Of a stretch of DNA of 64,000 nucleotides, positions 53,453 to 63,024 are shown one piece after another. The notes under the pieces were generated by a model. The model was not told the origin of the DNA. It did not search any database and saw only the letters and a program-made list of their open reading frames with translations. Position 1 is the first letter of the stretch. Each line of letters opens with the position of its first letter. Position numbers and translations under genes: made by a program. The DNA lies in the NCBI GenBank assembly GCA_024743175.1, contig JANSXA010000008.1, positions 1 through 64,000 on the forward strand, read 5' to 3'. Source of the stretch: Pseudomonadaceae bacterium. Its GTDB lineage: Bacteria > Pseudomonadota > Gammaproteobacteria > Pseudomonadales > Azotimanducaceae.

Positions 53453-53482
53453 GGAAAGAAAAAGCCGCCTTGCGGCGGCTTG
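53453..53482 (-). terminator. Intrinsic terminator, minus strand, orphan
   Basis: AAGCCGCC-GCAA-GGCGGCTT on the minus strand (53481-53462) followed by TTTTTCTTT. It lies between aroA and the malonyl-CoA synthetase gene, but no minus-strand gene ends there. The 390-bp gap 53372-53759 otherwise shows no good reading frame. Confidence 0.65.
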
Positions 53483-53759
53483 AAAATATCCCATTTTTTA
53501 TTGTTTTCTGGGAATCTAGAGTAACTATGTGAGAGGTTTAGTCTCTTTGCGTCGGCTTCACTGTTGTCAGCCGTTAAGAGCTGATTTCGGTTAAAACTGT
53601 ACGCGTGCCGTTCCCCGGACCCGGCAGGGCATAATCTATGCGCGCACGGTAACAAACTGAAACAAGTAGAGCAACCCTGTTTGTGCGCTAAATCAAGTAG
53701 TTAAGGCCTATATCTCTAATGGCCCACGGAACTATACTGGTGGCAGGCGGGAGACAGAA

Positions 53760-55271
53760 ATGCAGAACCTTTATACACAGTTAGATGCGGTTATCGCCGC
53801 ACACAGCGAGCAACCTTGTTTGATTCTGGATGATCATAAGGTCTGGAAATTCAAAGACTTACAGCGGGTAGTTGCTGCTGCAGCTGGCAGGTTGAAGGCG
53901 CTTGGCGTGACGCCAGGTGACAGGGTAGTGGTGCAGGTCGAAAAATCTCCACACAATCTGGCCCTCTATCTGGCGACTTTGTGTGTCGGGGGCGTTTATG
54001 TACCGCTTAACACAGCCTATACGGAGGCTGAACTGCAGTACTTTGTGCAGGATGCCAGTCCTGCACTATTTGTCGGTGGTGGCGATCGAACTGATGTAAC
54101 CAGCGCCACTATGGATGTGCGCGGGGAAGGTTCTTTTTTTGCAGATACTCTCGCTGACGGAATCGACAAGCTCGACGAAATGGCGGCTGCTTTGTCGATA
54201 ACACCACGCCAGGGAGAAGACCTTGCCGCTATCCTGTACACATCAGGTACAACAGGCCGTTCCAAGGGCGCCATGCTCAGCCATGCCAACTTAAGCACAA
54301 ATGCGCAGGCGCTCTCGACTGCCTGGGGTTGGCAGGCAGACGATGTTCTGCTTCATGCGCTGCCTATTTTTCATGTCCACGGGCTGTTTATCGCCAGTCA
54401 TTGCGCGCTGCTCAACGGGACGCCTATGCGTTGGATGGATAAGTTTGATGCCGCTAAAGTGCAGCAGGCTCTAGCAGATTGCACGGTCATGATGGGGGTA
54501 CCTACCTTTTATACGCGACTTCTGGCGCTGAAGGATTTCCCTGCGGTAAATCTGGATCACATGCGCTTGTTCGTGTGTGGTTCCGCGCCGCTCACGGAAC
54601 AGGTTTTTGAACAGTGGCAGTCCCGCACCGGGCATACCATTCTTGAACGCTACGGTATGAGTGAAACCATCATTAATACCAGTAACCCATTGCATGGAGA
54701 GCGCTTGCCAGCGACTGTCGGGTTCCCGCTGCCGGGGTTGGAACTGCGCATTGCTGATGATGATGGCAATCCGCTACCAACCGGGGAGGTAGGCACCATC
54801 GAAGTGAAAGGCCCCAGCGTTTTCAGCGGCTACTGGCAGATGCCCGAAAAGACCGCCAGTGAATTTCGCAAGGATGGATTTTTCATCACCGGAGATCTGG
54901 GCACGGTCGATGTTCACGGGCGCTTATCTATCGTCGGACGAGCAAAAGATCTAGTAATTTCAGGTGGTTATAACATTTATCCCAAAGAAGTCGAACGTGC
55001 TCTTGATGAAATGCCGGAGGTTTTAGAAAGTGCGGTTATCGGTGTTCCGCACCCGGATTTTGGTGAAGCGGTGGTCGCTGTCATTGTGCCGGTCAACGAG
55101 CCGGTTACCCTGACCCAGGTCGACGCTGCGTTAGGCAGTCAGCTGGCTCGTTTCAAACAGCCTAAGCAAATTGTGAATGTGGACTCGCTGCCGCGCAATA
55201 CCATGGGGAAAGTGCAGAAGAACGCCTTGCGGGCAACGTATCAAGACGTCGTCGACCAAGCGGTAACGTGA
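53760..55271 (+). CDS. Malonyl-CoA synthetase-like AMP-forming ligase (MatB)
   Basis: A 503-residue adenylate-forming enzyme, best matched by MatB. AMP-binding motif YTSGTTGRSKG at about 161-171, core motif ERYGMSE, and hinge/lysine GKVQKNALR. It makes malonyl-CoA from malonate or a similar short dicarboxylate. Ribosome site GGGAG. The stop is followed at once by the tRNA relic. Confidence 0.85.
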   Translation: MQNLYTQLDAVIAAHSEQPCLILDDHKVWKFKDLQRVVAAAAGRLKALGVTPGDRVVVQVEKSPHNLALYLATLCVGGVYVPLNTAYTEAELQYFVQDASPALFVGGGDRTDVTSATMDVRGEGSFFADTLADGIDKLDEMAAALSITPRQGEDLAAILYTSGTTGRSKGAMLSHANLSTNAQALSTAWGWQADDVLLHALPIFHVHGLFIASHCALLNGTPMRWMDKFDAAKVQQALADCTVMMGVPTFYTRLLALKDFPAVNLDHMRLFVCGSAPLTEQVFEQWQSRTGHTILERYGMSETIINTSNPLHGERLPATVGFPLPGLELRIADDDGNPLPTGEVGTIEVKGPSVFSGYWQMPEKTASEFRKDGFFITGDLGTVDVHGRLSIVGRAKDLVISGGYNIYPKEVERALDEMPEVLESAVIGVPHPDFGEAVVAVIVPVNEPVTLTQVDAALGSQLARFKQPKQIVNVDSLPRNTMGKVQKNALRATYQDVVDQAVT

Positions 55272-55272
55272 A

Positions 55273-55321
55273 TGGTCTCCGAAGTCAGGGTTCGCAGGTT
55301 TGAATCCTGTAGGGCCTGTCA
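55273..55321 (+). pseudogene. 3' half of tRNA-Arg(CCG), relic
   Basis: The sequence TCTCCGAAGTCAGG (anticodon-loop type CTCCGAA) is followed by GCAGG-TTTGAAT-CCTG and an acceptor-like AGGGCCT ending GTCA. It corresponds to the 3' half of a tRNA-Arg(CCG). No 5' half exists upstream, where matB is coding. It looks like a leftover attachment site from a past insertion or deletion. Confidence 0.55.
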
Positions 55322-55480
55322 ATCTGTTCCTAAGAAGGCCGCTCGAACGTCTGCTTTAAGGAAATCGCGACTGTTTCTGAACGGCCAAATGCTGTCGAAA
55401 CGGCAGCTTACTAATATGGTTGCAGACGATCGATCACTCATTTTCTGATGGTAAAAATCGGAAGTTTCGGCCACCAACGG

Positions 55481-56149
55481 TCACACATCAGGGATTTCAT
55501 GCAGTGCGATTTCTTTGCAATCTCCGCATATCCCATGGGTCACGGTGTTCATTCTGGCAACGTAGTCATGCAGCGGCTCCCAAAGAACTTCATCCGGCTC
55601 GTTTCCTTCAATGCGTACTTTGCGGCACCACGCACACATCGGAACTATGCCGGCCAGGGCTCTTAAATCTTCCGCCGAGCGTCGTAGCTCGATTTGAGCG
55701 ACAACTGCATCGCGCAGCACTTCCAATGCCTCACACTGCGATTTGTTCAATTTACGCGGTTTTCGATCAATTACGCACAAAGTCCCTAAGGAGGTGCCAT
55801 TCGCAAGCGTTAACGGCGCTCCAGCGTAGAATCGTATGTATGGGTCCCCGGTAACCAACTCGTTGTCTAAAAACCGTTGATCCTTGTGAGCGTCTTCCAC
55901 AATCAAAAGCTCAGATTGCTCGATCGCATGCGCGCAAAATGCCTGGTCAACAGGTGTTTCCCTGACCTCAAGTCCATGGTGCGATTTGAACCACTGGCGT
56001 TGCGTATCGACAAGACTGACTAGGCTGATCGGGGTATCGCAGATCACTGCTGCCAGGCGGGTTAGATCATCGAACGCCTTTTCGGATGCGCTATCTAGCA
56101 AGTCGTATAGATGCAGAGTGCGAATGCGGTTCGCTTTGCGGTTGCTCAC
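55481..56149 (-). CDS. GAF-domain protein with cysteine-rich end
   Basis: A 222-residue protein. Residues about 20-165 form a GAF domain (LVDTQRQWFKSHHGLEVRET, FCAHAI, GAPLTLANGTSLGTLCVID). The tail carries CAWCRKVR and HGICGDCK, likely a metal or redox cluster. GAF domains with this tail occur in signalling proteins without an output domain. Function unknown. It is monocistronic. Confidence 0.8.
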   Translation of the reverse strand: MSNRKANRIRTLHLYDLLDSASEKAFDDLTRLAAVICDTPISLVSLVDTQRQWFKSHHGLEVRETPVDQAFCAHAIEQSELLIVEDAHKDQRFLDNELVTGDPYIRFYAGAPLTLANGTSLGTLCVIDRKPRKLNKSQCEALEVLRDAVVAQIELRRSAEDLRALAGIVPMCAWCRKVRIEGNEPDEVLWEPLHDYVARMNTVTHGICGDCKEIALHEIPDV

Positions 56150-56290
56150 TTTACCCGTCCCGTCGATTCAGAGGCATTACTATACAATGTGCAGACTGTG
56201 TACGCGCAGGGTCGATTTGAGTCTGTCGAGTCAGCGCCGCGAGCGCGGCGCCGTTGATGCTTCAAGTACTGTTGGGACCTGCAATCAGAA

Positions 56291-58012
56291 CTAAGAGGCT
56301 TGATCCAATGCCAGAGACTCACGCAGCTCACGCTTAAGGAACTTTCCCGATGCGTTCCTGGGTAACGCCTCATCGGTGAACCAGATATAGCGGGGTATCT
56401 TGGGTGCTGCGATCAAAACTCGCAGGTGTTTTCTCAGTTCGTCTGCGCTGGCTGTGGCGCCGTCTTTCAGATGTACAGCAACACCCACTTCTTCGCCCAG
56501 ACGATCATCCGGTACGCCGAAAACGGAACATTCCGCAATAGCAGGATGCTCGAACAGCGCGGCCTCAACTTCCGCGCAGTAGATGTTCTCACCGCCCCGC
56601 AGAACCATATCTTTCAGTCGGTCAACGATAAACAGGAAGCCGTGTTCATCCACGCGTGCGACGTCACCGGTGTGCAGCCAGCCTTCTTCTATGGTTTCTC
56701 GGGTTGCATCGGGTCGGTTCAGGTAGCCACGAATCACCTGAGCGCCGCGCACCAGTAGCTCCCCGGGTTGTCCGGGTGCAACTTCATTGCCGTCCGCATC
56801 AACAATCTTTGTCTCAAAGCAGGGCATTGCAGGACCGCAACTTGCGGGTTTATCGACAAAATAGTCTCCACCAATCGAGGTGATGATGCCGCAGGTTTCG
56901 GTCATGCCGTAACCTGTATTTGGGCGCGCTGTGCTGACGCTCGATTCAATTTTTGCCACCAGATCAGGTTGCAGTTGTGCGCCGCCGCCACCCAGACTCA
57001 GCAGACTGGATGTGTCAGTTTCAGCGAATTTGGGGTGTGCTATGACTTCCCGCGCCATTACCGGTACACCACTCATGGCGCTGATTTTCTCACGTTCGAT
57101 CAAATCCAGAGCTTCACCGGCATCCCATTTGTACATGTGTACCAGCTTGCCGCCAGCCAAAGTCGTGCCCTGCGCAACACAGTTGTTAGCGGTAACGTGG
57201 AAAAGTGGTGTTGTGATCAGCGCGGAAGGCGTTGGCGCGGGTGCATCGGGTTCTACCAGACCGCTGCGCTCCGCAATGGTTCGCAGCAGAGCCCCTGCAA
57301 ACAACATGGAATAGATGTTACTGACACAGCCGCGGTGGGTAAGCTGTGCTCCCTTGGGGTGGCCGGTAGTACCAGAAGTATAAAAAATGCACGAATCACT
57401 ATCTGGATCGATGTCTACCAGCGGAACATCCGCATCACCTGTTAACAAGTCTTCCCACGGGACAACGCCTGCAGGCATATCAGCCATGCGAACACCCACC
57501 AGTTTGATCTGTTCAATTTCTTTTTCATGGCCGACAAGACGATCGAAACGTTCCTGGTCAAGGATGACTACTTTCGGTTTGCTGTCATTCAGCGCAAACA
57601 TCATTTCGGGACCAGTCCACCAGGCGTTCATGCCGACGACGGTGGCGCCGATGTAAAGCGTAGCCCAGTAAGCCTGCAGCCATTCAGGATAGTTGCGCAT
57701 GGCGATGGCAACATGATCGCCGGGTTGCACACCCTGTTCGACAAGCCAGCTGGCTATCTGCTTAACGCGAGTGTGTGTCTCGGCGTAGGTCAGGCGTTCG
57801 TCGTTGTAAACCAGGTAATCATTGTCACCAAACTGTTCGGAACTTAAGAAAATGTCGCGCATGTTGCCGGGGGCGTTTGCGTAGATTCGCGTGGGATTAC
57901 CGCGAATTTCTTTCACTGCAATTTCGAAGTCCGCACCGGGTGCAATCAGACTCTGCCAGACGTTTTGATACTCTTCGTACAAGGTTTCTCCCTCAATTCT
58001 CTCCAGATTCAA
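56291..58012 (-). CDS. Acyl-CoA synthetase, AMP-forming
   Basis: A 573-residue ligase that activates a carboxylic acid to acyl-CoA. ATP/AMP motif YTSGTTGHPKGAQ at about 211-223, GYGMTETCG, GDVARVDEHGFLFIVDR and the lysine near the C-terminus (NASGKFLKREL). Acyl specificity unknown. It is opposite in strand to the LLM oxidoreductase. Confidence 0.9.
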   Translation of the reverse strand: MNLERIEGETLYEEYQNVWQSLIAPGADFEIAVKEIRGNPTRIYANAPGNMRDIFLSSEQFGDNDYLVYNDERLTYAETHTRVKQIASWLVEQGVQPGDHVAIAMRNYPEWLQAYWATLYIGATVVGMNAWWTGPEMMFALNDSKPKVVILDQERFDRLVGHEKEIEQIKLVGVRMADMPAGVVPWEDLLTGDADVPLVDIDPDSDSCIFYTSGTTGHPKGAQLTHRGCVSNIYSMLFAGALLRTIAERSGLVEPDAPAPTPSALITTPLFHVTANNCVAQGTTLAGGKLVHMYKWDAGEALDLIEREKISAMSGVPVMAREVIAHPKFAETDTSSLLSLGGGGAQLQPDLVAKIESSVSTARPNTGYGMTETCGIITSIGGDYFVDKPASCGPAMPCFETKIVDADGNEVAPGQPGELLVRGAQVIRGYLNRPDATRETIEEGWLHTGDVARVDEHGFLFIVDRLKDMVLRGGENIYCAEVEAALFEHPAIAECSVFGVPDDRLGEEVGVAVHLKDGATASADELRKHLRVLIAAPKIPRYIWFTDEALPRNASGKFLKRELRESLALDQAS

Positions 58013-58150
58013 GCGGCAAAAGTTAACACGTATTCCACCTGGGTGGGCAACCTTTTGCGCGCCTGCACGGCTATTTCCGGGTTTCTAATCTGCAGATGAA
58101 ACGTGCACAATCCTTTTTCTAAAAGAAAAGTTAGCGCAGAGGGCAGGAAC

Positions 58151-58999
58151 ATGAAAATCGGCATAATACCGGTCAATATTGGAGTGAGTTCCGTTGATCA
58201 GATGACGGGTCTTGCGCAACTGGCGGAAGGCCTGGGCTTCGAATCAGTCTGGACCTTTGAACACGTCATAGTGCCACTGGATTATCAGTCCAAGTATCCA
58301 TACAACCCAAGCGGCAAGATGGGCGCTGCGCCGGAAACCAATTTCATTGATCCGCTGATTGCCTTGTCTCATATCGCGGCGGCCACAAAAACGCTTAAAT
58401 TAGGCACGGGGGTCAACATTCTGCCTCAGGCTAATCCGTTGTATCTGGCCAAACAGGCAGCCAGTCTCGACTTTGTTTCGCAAGGCAGACTGCTGCTGGG
58501 TTTAGGCATCGGTTGGCTGCGCGAAGAATTTGAAGCGCTTGGTGTACCTTTTGAAAAGCGTGGTGCTCGATTCGATGATTATCTCGAAGCCATGCAGAAA
58601 CTCTGGCAGGGTGATGCGGTAGATCACCAGAGTGAGTTGTTGAACTGGCGGGGTTTTAAAAGTTTTCCCAGTGCGCCGGAATTGGCTGTTGTCATTGGTG
58701 GTAACAAGGGTAAAGCCTTTGATCGAGTTGCAAAGTATGGGCAGGGTTGGTTTGCCCCGACAACGGATGCCGGTGAACTCAGCGTTGATATGGAAAAACT
58801 CAAAGCGTCGTGCGATACACATGATCGGAATGCCGCTGAGATTGAAATTACCTGTATGTGGACAGGCCAGGGTGGTGAAGAAGCGATACAGGCGCTGGCT
58901 GATGCAGGCGCGCATCGCTTACTTGTTCCCCTGCAGGCCCTCGGCGGTGATCCTGTTGCTGGCATGCAGGCGCTTGCAGAAGAAGTGATATCAGCATAG
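58151..58999 (+). CDS. LLM-class F420-type oxidoreductase
   Basis: A 282-residue luciferase-like monooxygenase-family protein. Start at ATG 58151 with AGGA upstream, giving MKIGIIPVNIG; the upstream GTG adds a useless tail. Motifs LAEGLGFESVWTFEHVIVP and LLLGLGIGWLREEFEALGV are typical of the F420-dependent group. In a gammaproteobacterium F420 is unusual, so FMN use is also possible. Substrate unknown. Confidence 0.85.
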   Translation: MKIGIIPVNIGVSSVDQMTGLAQLAEGLGFESVWTFEHVIVPLDYQSKYPYNPSGKMGAAPETNFIDPLIALSHIAAATKTLKLGTGVNILPQANPLYLAKQAASLDFVSQGRLLLGLGIGWLREEFEALGVPFEKRGARFDDYLEAMQKLWQGDAVDHQSELLNWRGFKSFPSAPELAVVIGGNKGKAFDRVAKYGQGWFAPTTDAGELSVDMEKLKASCDTHDRNAAEIEITCMWTGQGGEEAIQALADAGAHRLLVPLQALGGDPVAGMQALAEEVISA

Positions 59000-59046
59000 A
59001 TGGGTCGTTAGAACGGGCCGGCTCTTGCCGGCACCTTCGGGTTATA

Positions 59047-59694
59047 GTGCCGGTACTCGGCGACGATGCTCATCTTGAGGTCCTATTGCGCTGGCTTGAG
59101 CGGCAGCACCTGGCGGCCATAGTTGTAGATGGCGCGGCCAGTGAAGTAACGCAACTACTGGTGACAGCGCCACACGAATACAAAGCACACCAACCCGGCC
59201 GGGGTATGCAGATCGCTGCGGGCATAAGCGCTTCCACGGCGCCCTGGATATGGATTCTGCATGCTGATGGGCTACCCAGCGGTGCCGCGGTAGATCAACT
59301 GCGTGAACTGATACAGGCGCAACAGCCACGGTGGGGTCGTTTCAATGTGAAAATTGAAGGGCTTGCGCTTATTGCATACATGATGAACCTGCGATCCCGC
59401 TGGAGCAGAATCTGCACGGGGGACCAGGGTATGTTTTTTCATGCGGACCTGCTCGAATCAGTTGGAGGGTTTCCACAACAACCACTGATGGAAGATATTG
59501 AAATCAGCAGGCGTCTCAAAGCCGCTGCACCAGCCGCGTTTGTTGCCTCGAATGCTGTTGTTGAAACCTCACCTCGCCGCTGGCGCAAGGCTGGCGTCCT
59601 GCGAACCGTATTAATGATGTGGATCTATCGTTGCCGCTATTTTCTTGGCGCAGACCCTGCCGCTCTGGCCGAGGCCTATTATCGTGACGGATGA
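59047..59694 (+). CDS. Glycosyltransferase-like protein, TIGR04283 type
   Basis: A 215-residue member of a family often found next to TIGR04282 proteins. The usual N-terminal SIIIPVLNE stretch is shortened to MPVLGDDAHLE with GTG start. HADGLPS and GDQGMFFHADLLESVGG are the DxD-like and later motifs. It may act on a sugar in arsenosugar-type synthesis, as the family name suggests; not proven. It overlaps the next gene by 11 bases. Confidence 0.78.
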   Translation: MPVLGDDAHLEVLLRWLERQHLAAIVVDGAASEVTQLLVTAPHEYKAHQPGRGMQIAAGISASTAPWIWILHADGLPSGAAVDQLRELIQAQQPRWGRFNVKIEGLALIAYMMNLRSRWSRICTGDQGMFFHADLLESVGGFPQQPLMEDIEISRRLKAAAPAAFVASNAVVETSPRRWRKAGVLRTVLMMWIYRCRYFLGADPAALAEAYYRDG

Positions 59695-60313
59695 ATGCTC
59701 ACAAGCGTTGGCTGTGTTTACCCGCACACCGTTATCAGGCAAAACAAAAACCCGCCTGGCAAAATCGTTGGGAGATGCGCAGGCCCTGGCAGCTCATGTC
59801 GAATTGGTGCAGGGCTGTCTTGGCAGATTGCAGTTGCAGGCAGATACTCGCTGCGAATTGTGGGTCACAGACCCTGCGCCAATTGTCACCCAGTGGGCTG
59901 ATCAGTATCAGTTCACCCTGCAGTATCAGAGTCAGGGTGATCTTGGTGAGCGCATGTATCATTGTCTGCAGCAGATGATGGGCTCAAATGTGTGCGCCGC
60001 TGTGTTAGTCGGTACAGACTGTCCATCTATTGATGCTGAGTATGTTCAGGAAGCCTTCATTGCATTGCAGAACAGCGATCTCGTGTTTGGCCCTGCGGAA
60101 GATGGTGGTTACGGTCTGGTAGGATTGCGCCGTTCCGCCTTGCCCGTGTCCGCGGCTGTATTTCAGGAGATCCGCTGGGGTAGTTCAACAGTACTGATGC
60201 AGAGTTTAGAACGTGCTGCGTCCAGCGGGTTGTCCATTGTCAAGCTACCTATGATCTGGGATGTTGATGAAATAGCCGATTGGCACCGCTATCAGCACCA
60301 GGATGGAGGTTAA
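59684..60313 (+). CDS. TIGR04282/DUF2064 nucleotidyl-type transferase
   Basis: A 209-residue protein with the N-terminal FTRTPLSGKTKTRLAKSLG pattern, GTDCPSID and AEDGGYGLVGL, all typical for this GT-A-like family. GTG start at 59684 with GAGG upstream preferred; TTG at 59645 is further inside the neighbour. Pair with the preceding gene is common in bacteria. Role is unknown. Confidence 0.8.
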   Translation: MTDECSQALAVFTRTPLSGKTKTRLAKSLGDAQALAAHVELVQGCLGRLQLQADTRCELWVTDPAPIVTQWADQYQFTLQYQSQGDLGERMYHCLQQMMGSNVCAAVLVGTDCPSIDAEYVQEAFIALQNSDLVFGPAEDGGYGLVGLRRSALPVSAAVFQEIRWGSSTVLMQSLERAASSGLSIVKLPMIWDVDEIADWHRYQHQDGG

Positions 60314-61044
60314 GCTGACGCAGCGTTCTTCGATATGGTTTGGATGAAGTGTTCGAGGCGGCGTCTGTCGGTGACATGCATTTTTGTCAGCTCTATGCCG
60401 CAGACCAATTTCTGGCTGTGTTTATTCTCATGGAAATGGCGGATGACAGCCTGACCGTGCAGCTCCAGCAGTTTCGGAATCGTAATGGCACAGTTGTCGA
60501 AACAGTCGTCGTTTTTCACCGGCCACGGTGCCGGCAGATCAAATTCAGCACGACAGCCGCCTGCTGATATATCAATTATGCGGCCCGTAATTTCCTGCTC
60601 ACTGAAGAAGCTGATACGTGCGCCGCTGGCGCTTACCCGCAGTGGTAAGCGAAATCGAGCTGCTCGCCGCCTTTGTTGCGACAGGATAGAGGTTGGTAGC
60701 TTGAGTTCAAAATAGGGTATGCCGCGCTCGGCATCCATTTTCAGCAGTTTGGTTTTTTCAATGAACACAAACATGCCCTCGGCGCGTGCGGACAGGCTCA
60801 GGCGTTTACTCTGTCTGATCGCCGTAATACCGCTTCGAGGTTGGACATCTTCAATCAGAAAGCTGTTCTCTCCAACATCGAGGAGTTTGCATTGATAGGT
60901 TTCTTCACTCTGATCAATTCGAATAGACAGGTTCGAACGGCGGTCGCGAAGCTGTTTCAGGCAGCTGACGATGTCATCAACATTGCGCAGGTAACGACTG
61001 TCAGCAGGTAAAACTGCACCCAGAGTGGCTTGGGGTTCAGACAT
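60310..61044 (-). CDS. ycgR: Flagellar brake protein YcgR (PilZ)
   Basis: A 244-residue protein with N-terminal YcgR domain and C-terminal PilZ domain. The c-di-GMP binding residues are in QRRRAARFRLPL and DISAGGCRAEF. It slows the flagellar motor when c-di-GMP is high. It follows flgN in the flagellar region. Confidence 0.9.
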   Translation of the reverse strand: MSEPQATLGAVLPADSRYLRNVDDIVSCLKQLRDRRSNLSIRIDQSEETYQCKLLDVGENSFLIEDVQPRSGITAIRQSKRLSLSARAEGMFVFIEKTKLLKMDAERGIPYFELKLPTSILSQQRRRAARFRLPLRVSASGARISFFSEQEITGRIIDISAGGCRAEFDLPAPWPVKNDDCFDNCAITIPKLLELHGQAVIRHFHENKHSQKLVCGIELTKMHVTDRRRLEHFIQTISKNAASA

Positions 61045-61070
61045 GACCCTGGACCCAGCCGAGGCATTGC

Positions 61071-61559
61071 TCAGGCTTGAATAAAAGCGCCGCTGTTCGC
61101 GAAGGCTTTGGCGTCCTGCTGTCCGGATTGTCCGTATAAACCGTCAATGGACTGTCCACTCATAATTCCCAAAATCTCTCTAACTGATTGTTGCGAACGA
61201 TGCAGGATTTTTCCGTTAACCAGGTTGTAATCTCGGGCCTGAGTGGCCAATTGCGCTAGTAAAACGTGATTAGGATCTAACTCTGGTTCTGCTGCAGTCT
61301 GCGCGGCGGCAGCCTGGGCAATTTTTTTGCCCAGAGTTGGTGATGCCTCCAGCGCATCGCTGATGTGATTGCAGACTTCCAGTTTTTGCTCGGAAAGGCT
61401 TTCGAGACGCGCGCCATCGTGATGAATGAGCGCGTCCCGCTCTTCATTGAGCAGTGCAATCAGTGTCTCGAACAGCGTCTCAAGCGTGCTTGTGGCTGCA
61501 CTGTTGCTGACGTCATTGACGTTCACGCTGCTGTTCTCGGAATTACTCACAATTGTCAT
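61071..61559 (-). CDS. flgN: Flagellar hook-filament junction chaperone FlgN
   Basis: A 162-residue helical protein (LNEERDALIHHDGARLESLSEQK) downstream of flgM. It chaperones FlgK and FlgL before export. Call rests on helical pattern, size and position. Confidence 0.82.
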   Translation of the reverse strand: MTIVSNSENSSVNVNDVSNSAATSTLETLFETLIALLNEERDALIHHDGARLESLSEQKLEVCNHISDALEASPTLGKKIAQAAAAQTAAEPELDPNHVLLAQLATQARDYNLVNGKILHRSQQSVREILGIMSGQSIDGLYGQSGQQDAKAFANSGAFIQA

Positions 61560-61571
61560 TGTAACTCGTTG

Positions 61572-61883
61572 TTAAAGCTTAGATTCTAGTTTCAGAAAAT
61601 TTTCAGCAAGGCGCTGATTATCGATCGGATACTGACCTTGCTCGATCGCCTGTCGAATCTCCTTTACCCGGGCTTCATCAAAACTCTCCTGGCGTTCCAG
61701 GCGCGCTTGCATAGCCTTCAGCGCGGCAGCATCATCGCTGATTTTTACCGAGTCCTGCGCTTTTGCGTCCTGCTGGCGAGCAGCATCCGAGCGTTGCGCC
61801 TTCGCGTCGTCGCGGGTGCGCTCAGCAGCGTTTGGGTTGGTTTGCGCGAGTCCGCCAAACCGATTGTTGATATCAATAGCCAT
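61572..61883 (-). CDS. flgM: Anti-sigma-28 factor FlgM
   Basis: A 103-residue protein with the C-terminal sigma-binding helices (RVKEIRQAIEQGQYPIDNQRLAENFLKLE). It holds FliA inactive until hook completion. Upstream lies a sigma-28 promoter (61920-61946), so its own expression feeds back. Confidence 0.9.
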   Translation of the reverse strand: MAIDINNRFGGLAQTNPNAAERTRDDAKAQRSDAARQQDAKAQDSVKISDDAAALKAMQARLERQESFDEARVKEIRQAIEQGQYPIDNQRLAENFLKLESKL

Positions 61884-61919
61884 GATTTTCGTTCTTCAAC
61901 TTAAACTTACCTATAGTCG

Positions 61920-61946
61920 ATATCGACCGATATTGAGTTAACTTTA
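61920..61946 (-). promoter_or_regulatory. Sigma-28 (FliA) promoter of flgM
   Basis: TAAAGTTA (61946-61939) and GTCGATAT (61927-61920) with an 11-base gap, near the FliA consensus TAAAGTTT-N11-GCCGATAA. It is 36 bases before the flgM start. Confidence 0.8.
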
Positions 61947-62011
61947 GTAGAAATATGGGAAAAGTTTGCCAGTAGGCCTCTTTTATAGGCAAAAGGTATA
62001 CGCAAAAGGTA

Positions 62012-62737
62012 TCAACCTTTGAAATCTGGAGCTGATGTACCCACTTTACCGGGCCCGATTACCCAGGGCCTGATGATGCGTGCCGAGCTGTCATTACGCA
62101 CCTGAATCTGCTCTCCAATGCGACCGCTGCCCATAGCCGTGCCGTAAGACGTAATGCTGACACGTCCGCTGTTGGCAATGATGCGTACACGTTCACCCTT
62201 ATCAACCGCCATCGGTGCTTCAAGGTGGTTGCTGTTCAACACCATGTCAGCTCTCAAAGCGCGGCGGGCAACTTTACCCACCGCTGCATCGATATCTGCA
62301 ATATGGTTGCGTCTGGATTGCTGCAGCCATTGTGTTTTTACCGCGAGGTCGCCGGCCAAGATCATCTCGCCACGACTGATTGCGCGACGGGTGGTGATCA
62401 CCTTGATGGCAACCTTTACCTCAGCGCTGGCATAAAGAGACCAGTTAGCGGGTCCCAGGCAGCGCACATGCACAGGTACTCGCCCAACAAGGACCTTGGT
62501 TTTGATCTCGGTGGCAAAGGAGTCACAGGGTTTCAGGTGTAGAGCTGACCGAACGGGTAAAACGGAGTATTCATAATTGCCCAGGGGGTAGGTCTCAGCC
62601 AGCTGCGCCTCTAACGCAACGCTGACTTGTTCCTCTATAACGCTGGCTGTCGCGACCGCACTGTGAAACAGGTATGTACACAATAGCGCCAGGGTAAGGG
62701 CTGATTTTTGCAGGGTTCTTATCTTCATTGCAGACAA
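62012..62737 (-). CDS. flgA: Flagellar P-ring chaperone FlgA
   Basis: A 241-residue exported protein with signal peptide (SALTLALLCTYLFHSAVATA) and SAF domain (ARRAISRGEMILAGDLAVK, GERVRIIANSGRVSITSYG). It helps to build the P ring in the periplasm. The downstream flgM has its own promoter; ATG at 62728 is an alternative start. Confidence 0.9.
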   Translation of the reverse strand: MSAMKIRTLQKSALTLALLCTYLFHSAVATASVIEEQVSVALEAQLAETYPLGNYEYSVLPVRSALHLKPCDSFATEIKTKVLVGRVPVHVRCLGPANWSLYASAEVKVAIKVITTRRAISRGEMILAGDLAVKTQWLQQSRRNHIADIDAAVGKVARRALRADMVLNSNHLEAPMAVDKGERVRIIANSGRVSITSYGTAMGSGRIGEQIQVRNDSSARIIRPWVIGPGKVGTSAPDFKG

Positions 62738-62931
62738 CTCATCAGGTGACGTCGAAGTAATAGCACATTCGCGTCAAATCACCGGCGCCTGCCGGTAATA
62801 AACCCAATGCGGTCTGAGATGGAACGTTTTTCGGCCAGGATTTGCCGTTCCGGCCGGCAAAGGCTTGCCGGAAAGCGTCGCATCAGCAGCTCATTTCTCA
62901 AAATACTCAGCTTGCATCGGTTTAATCGAAT

Positions 62932-62946
62932 TGGCACGGAGTTTGC
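62932..62946 (+). promoter_or_regulatory. Sigma-54 promoter of the flgB operon
   Basis: TGGCACGGAGTTTGC matches the -24/-12 RpoN consensus TGGCAC-N5-TTGC. It lies about 75 bases before the flgB start. A hairpin CCGGCAA/TTGCCGG at 62854-62871 is upstream and may belong to an activator site. Confidence 0.85.
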
Positions 62947-63024
62947 TTTGTTGAGCACATCAAAGTTATTTGCTCGCGCAATTCCTTACGGAGGCGTGCT
63001 TGCAGTCTGAGGCAGGAGCAACAG

